NCBI GenBank assembly: GCA_017527625.1
Contig: JAFXPV010000117.1
Span: forward strand, 1 to 29,818
Source of the DNA: Bacteroidales bacterium
GTDB lineage: Bacteria; Bacteroidota; Bacteroidia; Bacteroidales; UBA932
Direction: 5' to 3'
Length of the DNA: 29,818 nt
Part shown: piece by piece, positions 1 to 8,722 of the stretch
Layout of the letters: every line of letters begins with the position of its first letter
How positions within the stretch are numbered: the stretch's first letter is position 1
Notes under the pieces: generated by a model
Database searches by the model: none
What the model saw: the letters and a program-made list of their open reading frames with translations, nothing else
Told to the model about the DNA's origin: nothing
Program-made: the position numbers and the translations under genes

Positions 1-1428
1 CTCAGTCTGAGGATCGGCAGGGGTGAAGCGGCGCTCGACAGCCCAGATGGACTTGATCTCGTCGATGCTCTTCCAGTAGCCGACGGCAAGGCCTGCGAGG
101 AATGCTGCGCCAAGGCCGGTGGTCTCGGTAATCTGCGGGCGGATCACGTCGCAGCCGAGGATGTCGCTCTGGAACTGCATCAGCAGGTTGTTGCGGGAAG
201 CACCGCCGTCGACTTTGAGTTCGCACAGCTTCACGCCGCTGTCGCTCTGCATTGCATCCACTATATCCATAGTCTGGAAAGCGATGCCTTCAAGAGCTGC
301 ACGGGCGATGTGGGCTGCAGTTGAGCCGCGGGTGATGCCATAGACGCAGCCTTTGGCATACTGGTCCCAGTACGGAGCGCCGAGACCCGTCAGTGCCGGA
401 ACGAAATACACGCCGCCGTTGTCGGGAACAGACGCCGCAAGGGCCTCTACCTCGCCGCTGGACTTGATGATGCCCAGACCGTCGCGCAGCCACTGGACCA
501 CGCTGCCGGCAACGAAGATACTGCCTTCGAGAGCATAATTCACCTTGTCGCCGATTTTCCAGGCGATGGTGGTCAGCAGGTTGTTGCGGGAGGCGATAGG
601 CTTCTCGCCGGTATTCATAAGCAGGAAGCAGCCGGTGCCGTAGGTATTCTTGACAGCGCCGGGCTCGGTGCACATCTGTCCGAAGAGGGCGGACTGCTGG
701 TCGCCTGCGATGCCTGCGATAGGCACGTTGCCGGCCAGCACGCTGGTGCTGGTATGGCCGTAGACCTCGGAGCAAGACTTAACCTGAGGCATCATCGACT
801 CGGGAACTCCCAGCAGATCGAGCAGATCCTTGTCCCACTTCAGGGTGTGGATGTTGAAGAGCATCGTGCGGGAAGCGTTGGTCACGTCAGTCACGTGGAC
901 CTTGCCGCCGGTCAGGTTCCAGATGAGCCACGAATCTACGGTTCCGAAACGGAGCTCGCCTCTGTTTGCCTTTTCCCTTGCGCCGGGAACGTTCTCCAGG
1001 ATCCAGCGGATCTTGGTGCCGCTGAAATATGCATCGATGATGAGGCCGGTCTTCTTGCGGATGAAGTCGGTCTTGCCGGCAATTTTCAGGGAGTCGCAGA
1101 AAGCAGATGTCCTGCGGTCCTGCCATACGATGGCGTTATAGACGGGTTCTCCGGTTGCGGCGTCCCACACTATGGTGGTTTCACGCTGGTTGGTGATGCC
1201 GATGGCGGCGATGTCGGAAGCTCTCAGACCTTTGGAAGCGATGGCTTCGGCCATAACTCCTGACTGCGACGACCATATTTCCTTGGGGTTGTGCTCAACC
1301 CAGCCCGGCTGCGGGAATATTTGGGTGAATTCTTTTTGGGCTACTGAGCAGATTTCGCCTTTTTCGTTGAAAACGAGGGCTCTGGAGCTGCTGGTGCCCT
1401 GATCGAGTGCGATAATGTATTTAGACAT
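1..1428 (-). CDS. glpK: Glycerol kinase, 3' end cut by window edge
   Basis: This gene encodes ATP:glycerol 3-phosphotransferase, which makes sn-glycerol 3-phosphate in the cytoplasm (FGGY sugar kinase family). I translated the minus strand by hand because the reading frame runs off the window. The protein begins [20 protein letters not shown], the phosphate-binding DxGTSS motif of FGGY kinases. Further on are [17 protein letters not shown], the [13 protein letters not shown] block and the C-terminal DGGASRNN motif. About 476 residues are visible against a usual length near 500, so roughly the last 20 are missing and no defect is seen. The start ATG is at 1426-1428, right at the conserved N-terminus. 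A weak promoter-like box (TAACTTTA, one mismatch from TAnnTTTG) lies at 1456-1463 on the minus strand. No glycerol facilitator or dehydrogenase gene is visible next to it. Assignment is firm at family level. Confidence 0.95.
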   Translation of the reverse strand, partial: MSKYIIALDQGTSSSRALVFNEKGEICSVAQKEFTQIFPQPGWVEHNPKEIWSSQSGVMAEAIASKGLRASDIAAIGITNQRETTIVWDAATGEPVYNAIVWQDRRTSAFCDSLKIAGKTDFIRKKTGLIIDAYFSGTKIRWILENVPGAREKANRGELRFGTVDSWLIWNLTGGKVHVTDVTNASRTMLFNIHTLKWDKDLLDLLGVPESMMPQVKSCSEVYGHTSTSVLAGNVPIAGIAGDQQSALFGQMCTEPGAVKNTYGTGCFLLMNTGEKPIASRNNLLTTIAWKIGDKVNYALEGSIFVAGSVVQWLRDGLGIIKSSGEVEALAASVPDNGGVYFVPALTGLGAPYWDQYAKGCVYGITRGSTAAHIARAALEGIAFQTMDIVDAMQSDSGVKLCELKVDGGASRNNLLMQFQSDILGCDVIRPQITETTGLGAAFLAGLAVGYWKSIDEIKSIWAVERRFTPADPQTE

Positions 1429-1523
1429 ATAAACTGTATTTAAGACTTGATTCGATAAAGTTATGCATTTTTTGCTAACTTGGGAACCCGATCGGTGATT
1501 TTATTTCCAGTAAATACAACATT

Positions 1524-2504
1524 ATGAAAAAGACTTTCCTGCTTCTGCTTGTTCTCGCCGCATTGACGGCCTGCCACAGCCAGGCGCCGCAGTACAGCAA
1601 TCCTGTCATCAATGAAAACGCTCCTGACCCGACCGTGATCCGCGGTGATGACGGAGCCTTCTACCTCTTCGCGACCCAGCGTCAGGGAAATATCCCCATC
1701 TACCGCTCTGACAATCTGGTTGACTGGGAATTTGTCGGTTATGCCTTCGATCCCGAAAACAGACCGAGGCTTGTGGAAGGAGCCGGCTACTGGGCTCCTG
1801 ACATCCAGAAAGTAGGGGACAGGTATATCCTGTATTTCTCCAACGGAGTGTGGGACGGCCATTGGGAGAGCGGAATCGCCTGTGCCGAATCAGAATCCAT
1901 CACCGGACCTTACCGTTACGCCCACATCCTCATTCCGTCCCCGGAATCTGGAGTGAGGAACTCGATCGATCAGAACTTTTTCAGCGACGGTGGCAGAAAC
2001 TATATGGCGTGGGGCAGTTTCTTCGGCATCTATCTGGTTGAACTCAGCGAAGACGGCCGAAGCGTAGCCCAGCCTTTCGACCGCAAGGTCCAGATCGCTG
2101 GTGATGCCTATGAGGGCAGCTATATCCACAAGCGTGACGGAAAATACTATCTGTTTGCATCCATCGGCACTTGCTGCGAAGGCTTGAAGAGCCGCTATAC
2201 CCTGGTGGTCGGCCGCAGCGACAGCCTCGAAGGCCCTTATACTGACAGGCACGGCAATCCTATGCTGGCCAATTTCCACGAAATACTTGTCTCTGGAGAC
2301 AACTTTGTCCGCGGCCCGGGCCACTGCAGCGAAATCATAACCGACGATGCAGGTCAGGACTGGATACTCTATCACGGCTATGACGCCGACGACCCCGATG
2401 CAGGCCGCAAGGCCTGGCTTGACAAAGTCGACTGGGTGGACGGCTGGCCGGTGATGGCAGGAAGCGTACCGCGCTCAGGGGATGCCCCGTACTTCAAACG
2501 GTGA
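1524..2504 (+). CDS. GH43 arabinan endo-1,5-alpha-L-arabinanase-like lipoprotein
   Basis: This is a predicted surface or periplasmic lipoprotein glycosidase of family GH43, closest in pattern to endo-arabinanases acting on alpha-1,5-arabinan. The signal peptide ends in the lipobox LTAC with Cys17. The five-bladed propeller motifs are visible: NPVINENAPDPTV with the catalytic base Asp35, NSIDQNFF with the pKa-modulating Asp149, and DAYEGSY with the general acid Glu197. His267 in GPGHCSE sits where arabinanases place a metal-binding histidine. The length of 326 residues fits a single-domain GH43 with no carbohydrate-binding module. It is divergent from glpK across a 95 bp gap and convergent with the HD-ProXp gene, only 6 bp apart, with no room for a terminator. 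Arabinanase activity is inferred; an arabinofuranosidase or xylosidase role is possible. Confidence 0.85.
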   Translation: MKKTFLLLLVLAALTACHSQAPQYSNPVINENAPDPTVIRGDDGAFYLFATQRQGNIPIYRSDNLVDWEFVGYAFDPENRPRLVEGAGYWAPDIQKVGDRYILYFSNGVWDGHWESGIACAESESITGPYRYAHILIPSPESGVRNSIDQNFFSDGGRNYMAWGSFFGIYLVELSEDGRSVAQPFDRKVQIAGDAYEGSYIHKRDGKYYLFASIGTCCEGLKSRYTLVVGRSDSLEGPYTDRHGNPMLANFHEILVSGDNFVRGPGHCSEIITDDAGQDWILYHGYDADDPDAGRKAWLDKVDWVDGWPVMAGSVPRSGDAPYFKR

Positions 2505-2510
2505 CGGCGG

Positions 2511-3641
2511 CTATACTGTAAGCAGTTCGTATTCTCCGCCCCAGAGCTCCAGAAAACGCATAAAATCCGCCCTTGTGACCACCACGCTTGCAGTGTTGTC
2601 GCAGGGGTGGAAACTTATTCGTTCTGCTTCCATAAGCTCCGAGTCCAGATAGAACTTCACCCTGTGTCCGTTCTCGAAAAGCTCCTTGGGATCGGCGCCC
2701 GACAGGTCCATATCCTCGATCAGACCGAAGGGAGAGACGCTCCCGGGTTTAAGTCCGAGGCAGCGCATCATCCTCTCAGGTGAAGCGAATGAGAGCTTGC
2801 CCTGATGCAGGGCGTGTTCCAGGCCGTGGATGTCCATCTGCTTGTGGCACTCGAAACTGATGAGATAGTGGCGGTTGCCCTTGTGGTTGCGCATAAACAG
2901 GTTCTTGCAGTGCGTGCATTCGGGAATCTGTCCCCAATAGGAAAGAGCCTCCTCGATCGTGAACAACGGCGGGTGCTCATATATTTCATAGGGGATGCCG
3001 TTGCGTGTCAGGAAGTCAAGGACGCGCAGACGCTGGTATTCGCGGTCGAAGAGGTCGCGTAACTTGTCCGTGTCCCTGATGATCTCCCGAAGCTCGGCGA
3101 GCCTTGAAGCATTGTCGGATTCGGGTATCCACAGTTTCAGATAGCCACCCTCGGCATATTTCTCCATCAGGTGCTCCAGCGTGCGCTGCCACTGGCCTTC
3201 ACGGTCCAGCTCAGGATACTTGTTGAAGCCGAACTGGACGGTGCGGCGTATAATCTTCACCGGATCGATGTCCCTGTCGGCTTCGGCGATGATGAGTCCG
3301 TAGATGCCGCGGGGCTTGCGGTCGGACGAAGCCCTGTGGTCCTCGGCAGCCTGGGCGATGGTCTCTATCTGCTCAGGGGTGAACCAGCGTTCCAGCTCCT
3401 TGTCCGAGCGTATGATGCGGCCTGAAACAATGTGGTGGCGCTCGCGGCCCTCGACCACCCCGGTGTCGTGGTATGCTGCCGCGGCGTATATCATATTCTC
3501 GTCTACGTCATAGCGTTTGGCCAGCTCCAGGGCATTTTTGATGACGGTGCGCACGTGCTCTTCTGAGTGGGCGCTGTCGAAGTGTCTGTAACGGGGGATG
3601 ATCTCTTTTTCTACGTATGCTTCAAGTTCGGGATTTATCAT
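2511..3641 (-). CDS. HD-domain hydrolase fused to ProXp-ala-type aminoacyl-tRNA deacylase
   Basis: This two-domain cytoplasmic protein has 376 residues. The N-terminal part (about 1-190) is an HD metal-dependent phosphohydrolase domain. Candidate metal ligands are His25 or His29 in SAHSEEH, His58-Asp59 in AAYHDTG, His102 in EDHRASS and Asp122 in EADRD. The C-terminal part (about 205-376) matches the prolyl-tRNA-synthetase-associated editing domain (PrdX/ProXp-ala, YbaK superfamily). It shows EHPPLFT, HCKNLFMRN with the conserved Lys246, LSFASPERM, the GxxxP loop as GSVSP (300-304), and FHPCDNTASV near the end. That family hydrolyses Ala-tRNA(Pro). The HD substrate is unknown. Both halves keep their key residues and the reading frame is continuous, so this looks like a real fusion. 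The start at 3641 leaves 58 bp to the divergent SGNH gene. Confidence 0.85.
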   Translation of the reverse strand: MINPELEAYVEKEIIPRYRHFDSAHSEEHVRTVIKNALELAKRYDVDENMIYAAAAYHDTGVVEGRERHHIVSGRIIRSDKELERWFTPEQIETIAQAAEDHRASSDRKPRGIYGLIIAEADRDIDPVKIIRRTVQFGFNKYPELDREGQWQRTLEHLMEKYAEGGYLKLWIPESDNASRLAELREIIRDTDKLRDLFDREYQRLRVLDFLTRNGIPYEIYEHPPLFTIEEALSYWGQIPECTHCKNLFMRNHKGNRHYLISFECHKQMDIHGLEHALHQGKLSFASPERMMRCLGLKPGSVSPFGLIEDMDLSGADPKELFENGHRVKFYLDSELMEAERISFHPCDNTASVVVTRADFMRFLELWGGEYELLTV

Positions 3642-3674
3642 TGCTTCGCGTGGATTTTTCTCAGCAAATATAGT

Positions 3675-3682
3675 TATATTTG
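3675..3682 (+). promoter_or_regulatory. Bacteroidota -7 promoter box for the SGNH gene
   Basis: TATATTTG matches the Bacteroides sigma-ABfr -7 consensus TAnnTTTG. It lies 17 nt before the ATG at 3700, in the 58 bp divergent gap. A T-rich stretch at 3655-3660 is a poor match to the -33 TTTG element. Confidence 0.5.
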
Positions 3683-3699
3683 TTGTTCGCGTTCAAAGT

Positions 3700-4479
3700 A
3701 TGAAAACAACGAGATTGATATCACTTATTGCAGGCATCCTGGCCGTGTGTCTGCCCGTCTGCGCGCAGAACCAATGGCGTGGCTCCAAGGTGGCGATACT
3801 GGGCGATTCCATCAGCGACCCCGTCCGTGTCGGCACGACCGAATGCTGGTGGGAGTTCCTTGCCGAGCTTATGGATATGCAGACCGTCTCTTTCGCCGTC
3901 AACGGCAACCAGATGAGCCAGCTGCACGACCAGGCCCTCAAGGTCGACCAGTCGTTCGACGCCATTATCATCCTTGCCGGCACCAATGACTTCTTCCACG
4001 ACATTCCGATGGGAGAGTGGTTCACCGAGACAGTGGATTCCGTGAACACCAACGGCAGAATGACGCCGAAACTTCACAGGCACTTCAATTTCGACAAGAC
4101 GACCTTCACAGGCCGCTGCAACATCCTGATGCAGTATCTCAAGACCACATTTCCGACGAAGCAGATAATACTGATGACCCCGCTCCACAGGGCATACGCC
4201 CGCTTCAACGCCCGCAACGTGCAGCCCGACGAGATGTATGCCAACTTCCTCGGCCTCTATATTGAGGACTACGCAGCCGCCATCCGCCGCTGCGGCCAGA
4301 TTTGGAGCGTACCGGTCATCGACCTCTACGGAGAGAGCGGCCTGATGCCGGTGCTCGACGAATATACCCGTTATTTCAACAATGCCGGCACCGACCGTCT
4401 GCATCCCGCTGCCGAAGGCCATCTGCGTATGGCCAAAACGATACAGTACCATCTCCTCACATTGCCCAACACTTTTTGA
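3700..4479 (+). CDS. Secreted SGNH/GDSL-family hydrolase
   Basis: This is a predicted exported esterase or lipase-like enzyme of the SGNH superfamily, 259 residues. All four blocks are visible: block I VAILGDSIS with nucleophile Ser37, block II with Gly69 and Asn70 in VNGNQ, block III GTNDF with Asn96, and block V TDRLHPAAEGH with Asp232 and His235. The N-terminus is a short hydrophobic signal peptide ending near PVCAQ, so periplasmic or surface export is likely. I chose the ATG at 3700. An upstream in-frame ATG at 3598 lies inside the divergent HD gene, ahead of the promoter box at 3675, and would bury the signal peptide. Substrates in this superfamily range from acetylated glycans to lipids; nearby glycosidases make a glycan acetyl-esterase plausible, but this is inference. 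Confidence 0.85.
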   Translation: MKTTRLISLIAGILAVCLPVCAQNQWRGSKVAILGDSISDPVRVGTTECWWEFLAELMDMQTVSFAVNGNQMSQLHDQALKVDQSFDAIIILAGTNDFFHDIPMGEWFTETVDSVNTNGRMTPKLHRHFNFDKTTFTGRCNILMQYLKTTFPTKQIILMTPLHRAYARFNARNVQPDEMYANFLGLYIEDYAAAIRRCGQIWSVPVIDLYGESGLMPVLDEYTRYFNNAGTDRLHPAAEGHLRMAKTIQYHLLTLPNTF

Positions 4480-4513
4480 TAAATACAATCAATAACACTT
4501 AAAGATCAATACT

Positions 4514-5068
4514 ATGGCTAAATTCAGATGCCCCGTATGCGGATATATCCACGAAGGTGACGCCGCTCCCGAAAAATGCCCTCTCTGCGGCGTTCCCGGT
4601 TCCAAATTCATCCAGATCGAAGAAACTGAAGACAAACTCGTATTCGTAGACGAGCACGTTCTCGGAGTTGCCAAGGACGTCAAGGATCCTGAAATCCTCA
4701 AAGGCCTTCACGACCATTTCAACGGCGAATGCTCAGAAGTCGGTATGTACCTGGCTATGAGCCGTCAGGCAGACCGCGAAGGTTATCCCGAGGTGGCCGA
4801 CGCTTTCCGTCGCTATGCTTTCGAGGAGGCCGACCACGCCGCCCGTATCGCCGAACTGCTCGGCGAGGTAGTATGGGACACCAAGACCAATCTCGAGAAA
4901 CGTATGCACGCTGAAGCCGGTGCCTGCGAAGGCAAGAAGCGCATCGCCACACTTGCCAAACAGCAGAATCTCGACGCCATCCACGACACCATCCACGAGA
5001 TGGCCAAGGATGAGGCCCGTCACGGCAAAGGATTCGAAGGTCTCTACAACAGGTATTTCAAGAAATAA
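4514..5068 (+). CDS. Reverse rubrerythrin (peroxide reductase)
   Basis: This protein is a cytoplasmic H2O2-detoxifying diiron protein of anaerobes. The rubredoxin-type Fe(Cys)4 site is at the N-terminus (Cys6-x2-Cys9 and Cys22-x2-Cys25). The four-helix ferritin-like diiron domain follows, with Glu/His ligand motifs such as [20 protein letters not shown] and [10 protein letters not shown]. In classical rubrerythrins the order is the opposite, hence 'reverse'. The length of 184 residues is complete. It is the first gene of a tightly spaced plus-strand run, with only 12 bp to the next gene. I see no clean TAnnTTTG box in the 34 bp upstream. It pairs functionally with the flavodiiron protein at 14143-15315 as an oxygen-defence set, although the two are not adjacent. 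Confidence 0.9.
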   Translation: MAKFRCPVCGYIHEGDAAPEKCPLCGVPGSKFIQIEETEDKLVFVDEHVLGVAKDVKDPEILKGLHDHFNGECSEVGMYLAMSRQADREGYPEVADAFRRYAFEEADHAARIAELLGEVVWDTKTNLEKRMHAEAGACEGKKRIATLAKQQNLDAIHDTIHEMAKDEARHGKGFEGLYNRYFKK

Positions 5069-5080
5069 CCTGACTGTCCT

Positions 5081-6442
5081 ATGAAAAGATTTCTGATCGT
5101 CACCCTTATGACGGTCGTATCTGTCGCTTGCACATCGGTCCGGGAATTCGAGCTGAAGGCTGGAGATTCCGAGCCGATGCGCGGCACATATACAGACTTT
5201 ATGCTTAAAGGCGAGGCCTTGCTGGCCGACGGCGCCGAGGCATCCGTCTGGTTCCATACCGACGGCAACTGCACAAAAGGATATCAGGTGCTGTTGCACA
5301 ACGGTCCGATCGACGGCAGCCGCAAGAGCGGTTCACTGGCTTCGGTCAGGAATCTTTATAGGAGTTTGGCCGAAGACGGGCAGTGGTTCCCCTTCGAGAT
5401 AGCTGTAAGGGGCAGTAACATCTCCGTTACGATAAACGGCACCGAGGTTGTCTGCTACACCGAGCCTGACGCGCCCTACCGCAGCGAAGAGCACAAGGAT
5501 ATGCTGCTGGGCAGCGGCCTTGTGGTTTTCACAGGAGCTGGCGGCTCTGCGTCTTTCAGGGACGTTTCCATAGAATCCCTTCCCCAAGGGCTTCACAACC
5601 CTTCTGATTCGCTCCCGCCCGTCGATGAGAGCACCGATGACATCATCCGCCTGCAGCAGATAGATTTCCCTGTAATCGACTACCACGTCCATCTTAAGGG
5701 CGACCTTACAGCCGATATGGCACTGGCCAAATCCAAGAACTACGGCATCAACTATGGCATAGGTCCGAACGCATACGGGCCCAAGAAAGAGGGTGAAGGC
5801 GGCTCGGGACTGGTGCTGACAAGCGCGCAGGAGATGGAGCAATACTGGCAGAGCGTCAAGGACTGGCCCTTTATGCGTCCGCTGCAGGGTGACGGCCGCA
5901 AATGGTCCCGCAGCTTCCCTGCTGAACTGCTCGACAAGTTCGACTATATATTCACCGACGGAATGTACGTCTACGACAGGGGCAGGCTTGTAAGGCTCTG
6001 GCATCCCGAGGAAGTGAACATAGACATTCCGGTGCAGAAGTATATGGACCTAATCGTCGACGAGACGGTCCATATCTTTGAGAACGATCCGGCGGACTTC
6101 TCTGCCAATCCCTTCTATCTTCCAGGAGTCATCGCCGATGATTTCGACAAGCTCTGGACTGACGAAAGGGTGGACAGGATCCTGAACGTCCTCAAGAAAA
6201 ACAACATTGCCCTGGAAATCAACTCCAGGTACAAGCTTCCCAGCAAGCGCATCATCCTGAAAGCAAAGGCTATGGGTCTGAAGTTCACCTTTGGCACCAA
6301 CAACACGGATTCAAATTTCGGCCGACTGGAATACAGCACGCAGATGGTGAGGGAATGCGGCATCAAAGCCGAAGATATGTGGTTCCCGTCAATGTCCACC
6401 AGGGCCGAGCGGATGCGGGCACGTGACGCTGCGGGAAAGTAA
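5081..6442 (+). CDS. Lipoprotein with DUF1080-like and PHP/amidohydrolase-like domains
   Basis: This 453-residue lipoprotein (lipobox VSVAC, Cys17) joins two parts. Residues about 20-167 resemble the 3-keto-disaccharide hydrolase domain (DUF1080, a concanavalin-like fold), ending in the typical GLVVFTGAGGSASFRDVSI pattern. Residues about 195-440 resemble a PHP or amidohydrolase-type metal hydrolase. They begin with DYHVHLKGDLT (His202 and His204 as candidate metal ligands) and continue to LEINSRY (Glu389) and FGTNNTD. The last motif departs from the usual PHP Asp-x-His ending, so metal content and activity are uncertain. The likely setting is the periplasm or cell surface. It sits 12 bp after reverse rubrerythrin and 12 bp before the antiporter. 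A role in processing oxidised or modified sugars is inference. Confidence 0.7.
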   Translation: MKRFLIVTLMTVVSVACTSVREFELKAGDSEPMRGTYTDFMLKGEALLADGAEASVWFHTDGNCTKGYQVLLHNGPIDGSRKSGSLASVRNLYRSLAEDGQWFPFEIAVRGSNISVTINGTEVVCYTEPDAPYRSEEHKDMLLGSGLVVFTGAGGSASFRDVSIESLPQGLHNPSDSLPPVDESTDDIIRLQQIDFPVIDYHVHLKGDLTADMALAKSKNYGINYGIGPNAYGPKKEGEGGSGLVLTSAQEMEQYWQSVKDWPFMRPLQGDGRKWSRSFPAELLDKFDYIFTDGMYVYDRGRLVRLWHPEEVNIDIPVQKYMDLIVDETVHIFENDPADFSANPFYLPGVIADDFDKLWTDERVDRILNVLKKNNIALEINSRYKLPSKRIILKAKAMGLKFTFGTNNTDSNFGRLEYSTQMVRECGIKAEDMWFPSMSTRAERMRARDAAGK

Positions 6443-6454
6443 CAGGGACTTGAT

Positions 6455-8704
6455 ATGGAAACCGGCATAAACTTCGTCAACGACTTAGCGATAATACTTA
6501 TCACGGCTGGATTGTGCACAGTCATCTGCCGTGCCCTGAAGCAGCCGCTCATACTCGGCTACATCATCGCCGGTTTCATCATAAGCCCCAACCTCGGCAT
6601 CTTCGGCATATCCAGCCAGGAGGCCGTAGAACAGTGGTCCGACATCGGTATCATCTTCCTTATGTTCGGTCTCGGACTGGAGTTCAGCTTCAAGAAACTT
6701 ATGGCTGCAGGCAGCCAGGCCATAGTCACAGCGCTCAGCAAGTTCGTCGGCGTGTTCATCATAGGCTTCCTGATAGGCCAGGCACTTGGATGGACCTCTA
6801 TGGAAAGCATATTCCTCGCCGGCCTGCTGTCAATGTCGTCGACCGTAGTGGTCATCAAGACCTATGACGATTTCGGGCTGAAGAAAGAGCCTTACGCCGG
6901 CATAGTGTTCGGCACGCTGGTGGTCGAGGATATGATAGCCATTATGCTGATGGTGCTGCTGTCGACGCTAGCCGTATCCAACAATTTCTCGGGAGGGGAG
7001 ATGCTGCTCAACTTCGGCAAGCTGGTCTTCTTCCTGGTGCTGTGGTTCGTCGTAGGCATCTATGTCATACCGACGCTGCTCAAGAGGACGAGCAAGTATC
7101 TGAGCGACGAAATCCTGCTCATCATCAGCCTTGGCCTGTGTTTCGGAATGGTATCCCTCGCCACGGCTTCAGGCTTCTCTTCAGCCCTCGGAGCCTTTAT
7201 GATGGGTTCCATTCTTGCCGAGACCATAGAGAACGAGAAGATTATGAAGCTGATATCCCCGATCAAGGATCTTTTCGGGGCCATCTTCTTCGTATCTGTC
7301 GGAATGATGATAGCTCCAGCACAGATCGGCGCCCACTGGTGGGTCATCCTCATCCTTGCGCTGACCGTAGTCGTCACCCACGTACTGTTCGTCACCATCG
7401 GCATCATCCTCGCCGGCGGCAACCTACGCAATGCCGTCCATTCGGGCTTCAGCCTCGCCCAGCTGGGTGAGTTCGGCTTCATTATCGCCGGAGTAGGAGT
7501 GAGCCTGGGCGTAATGCGAGATTTCATATACCCGGTCATCATAGCTGTTTCGGTGCTTACCATCTTCACTACTCCCTACACCATCAAGCTTGCAGGACCG
7601 GTGTACAGATGGCTTCAGCGCATACTTCCTGCAGGCCTGCTCGCGAGAATAGACAGGGCTGACAGCTCGGAGAGGCGTTCGAGGGCTGAAAAGAGCGAAT
7701 GGAAGAAAGTCATAACCGGCTTTGTGACGAGGGTTCTTATCTATGGGGTCCTGCTCTCGGCCATAATGATATTGTCGGCCACATACCTTGACGGCCTTGT
7801 CTCCAAAGTGCTGCCCGAGATTAGTCCCAAACTGCACCAGGCGGTATGCATACTGACCACGCTGCTGGTGATGCTCCCTTTCCTGTTCGGCCTGGTATCA
7901 AGACATCACAAGTCACAGACGTCCATACAGAAACTGATGGCCGAGAAGAGGTCGAATTCCTGGCCTCTGGTGGGCCTTGACGTCACGAGGATATTCATCG
8001 CGATGGGGTTCATAATGGCAGCCATATCCCATTATGCCAAACTTTCGGGCTGGGTTGTTGTAGTGCTGCTCATAGCGGGCTTCATAATGATTGTCGTGAC
8101 GCGCAACTTCCTGAAGCGCTACCAGACGCTTGAAAACCGCTTCCTGCAGAATCTCAACGACAAGGAGGAAACTGTCCGCAGGCTGCGTCCGGTGACGGCT
8201 TCCGTGAAGCAGAGCCTCGGTTCATACGACGTCCACATCGAAGAGATGACAGTGGCTCAGGAATCATCCTGGGCAGGACGCAGGCTAAAGGATCTGCCCC
8301 TGCGCGAGAAATCCGGCGCCAACATCATCAAAATCACCCGTGGGGCAAAGAACTATACCATCCCGGACGGCAACATAGTCATATTCCCCGGAGACAAACT
8401 GTTCGCTGTCGGAACCGGAGAGCAGCTCGATGCTATGCAGTCGCTGCTGCGCTCTTCCAACACCGGCTATATCTGCGAGTCGGACAGCTCCTTCAAGGTA
8501 GAGCCTGTGACTCTCTCGGAACATTCTTATATGACGGGGCAGAGTCTTCACAATCTCAACCTGCGCAGCTATGGCTGTATGATTATCAGTATGCTCCGCG
8601 ACGGGCAGTTCGTGACTAACCCCAGGCCCGACACTGTCTTCCGTACAGGTGACACGGTATGGCTTGCGGGCGATGTTGACTCCCTTACCTGGCTTGAAAA
8701 GTAA
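6455..8704 (+). CDS. CPA2-family monovalent cation:proton antiporter with two RCK_C domains
   Basis: This 749-residue inner-membrane protein resembles KefB and related Na+/K+:H+ antiporters. Residues about 5-390 form the Na_H_Exchanger domain with many hydrophobic segments and conserved patterns such as QPLILGYIIAGFIISP, FLMFGLGLEFS and QLGEFGFIIAGVG. Three further hydrophobic segments follow at about 415-540. The C-terminal 160 residues hold two consecutive RCK_C (TrkA-C) domains, recognisable from GRRLKDLPLREKSGANII plus FPGDKLFAVG, and then GQSLHNLNLRSYG plus FRTGDTVWLAG. There is no TrkA-N nucleotide-binding domain between membrane and RCK_C parts, unlike classical KefB/KefC, so gating by another ligand is likely. 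Expected role is K+ or Na+ efflux and pH control. It lies within a plus-strand run that may be one operon. Confidence 0.88.
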   Translation: METGINFVNDLAIILITAGLCTVICRALKQPLILGYIIAGFIISPNLGIFGISSQEAVEQWSDIGIIFLMFGLGLEFSFKKLMAAGSQAIVTALSKFVGVFIIGFLIGQALGWTSMESIFLAGLLSMSSTVVVIKTYDDFGLKKEPYAGIVFGTLVVEDMIAIMLMVLLSTLAVSNNFSGGEMLLNFGKLVFFLVLWFVVGIYVIPTLLKRTSKYLSDEILLIISLGLCFGMVSLATASGFSSALGAFMMGSILAETIENEKIMKLISPIKDLFGAIFFVSVGMMIAPAQIGAHWWVILILALTVVVTHVLFVTIGIILAGGNLRNAVHSGFSLAQLGEFGFIIAGVGVSLGVMRDFIYPVIIAVSVLTIFTTPYTIKLAGPVYRWLQRILPAGLLARIDRADSSERRSRAEKSEWKKVITGFVTRVLIYGVLLSAIMILSATYLDGLVSKVLPEISPKLHQAVCILTTLLVMLPFLFGLVSRHHKSQTSIQKLMAEKRSNSWPLVGLDVTRIFIAMGFIMAAISHYAKLSGWVVVVLLIAGFIMIVVTRNFLKRYQTLENRFLQNLNDKEETVRRLRPVTASVKQSLGSYDVHIEEMTVAQESSWAGRRLKDLPLREKSGANIIKITRGAKNYTIPDGNIVIFPGDKLFAVGTGEQLDAMQSLLRSSNTGYICESDSSFKVEPVTLSEHSYMTGQSLHNLNLRSYGCMIISMLRDGQFVTNPRPDTVFRTGDTVWLAGDVDSLTWLEK

Positions 8705-8722
8705 TACTATTAACTTACAGAT

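Noticed and set aside
754..1402. Plus-strand open frames opposite glycerol kinase
   Set aside because: They are shadows of the well-conserved glpK frame on the minus strand and show no family motif.
3598..3699. Upstream ATG for the SGNH gene at 3598
   Set aside because: It starts inside the divergent HD gene, ahead of the promoter box at 3675, and would add an N-terminal extension before a normal signal peptide.
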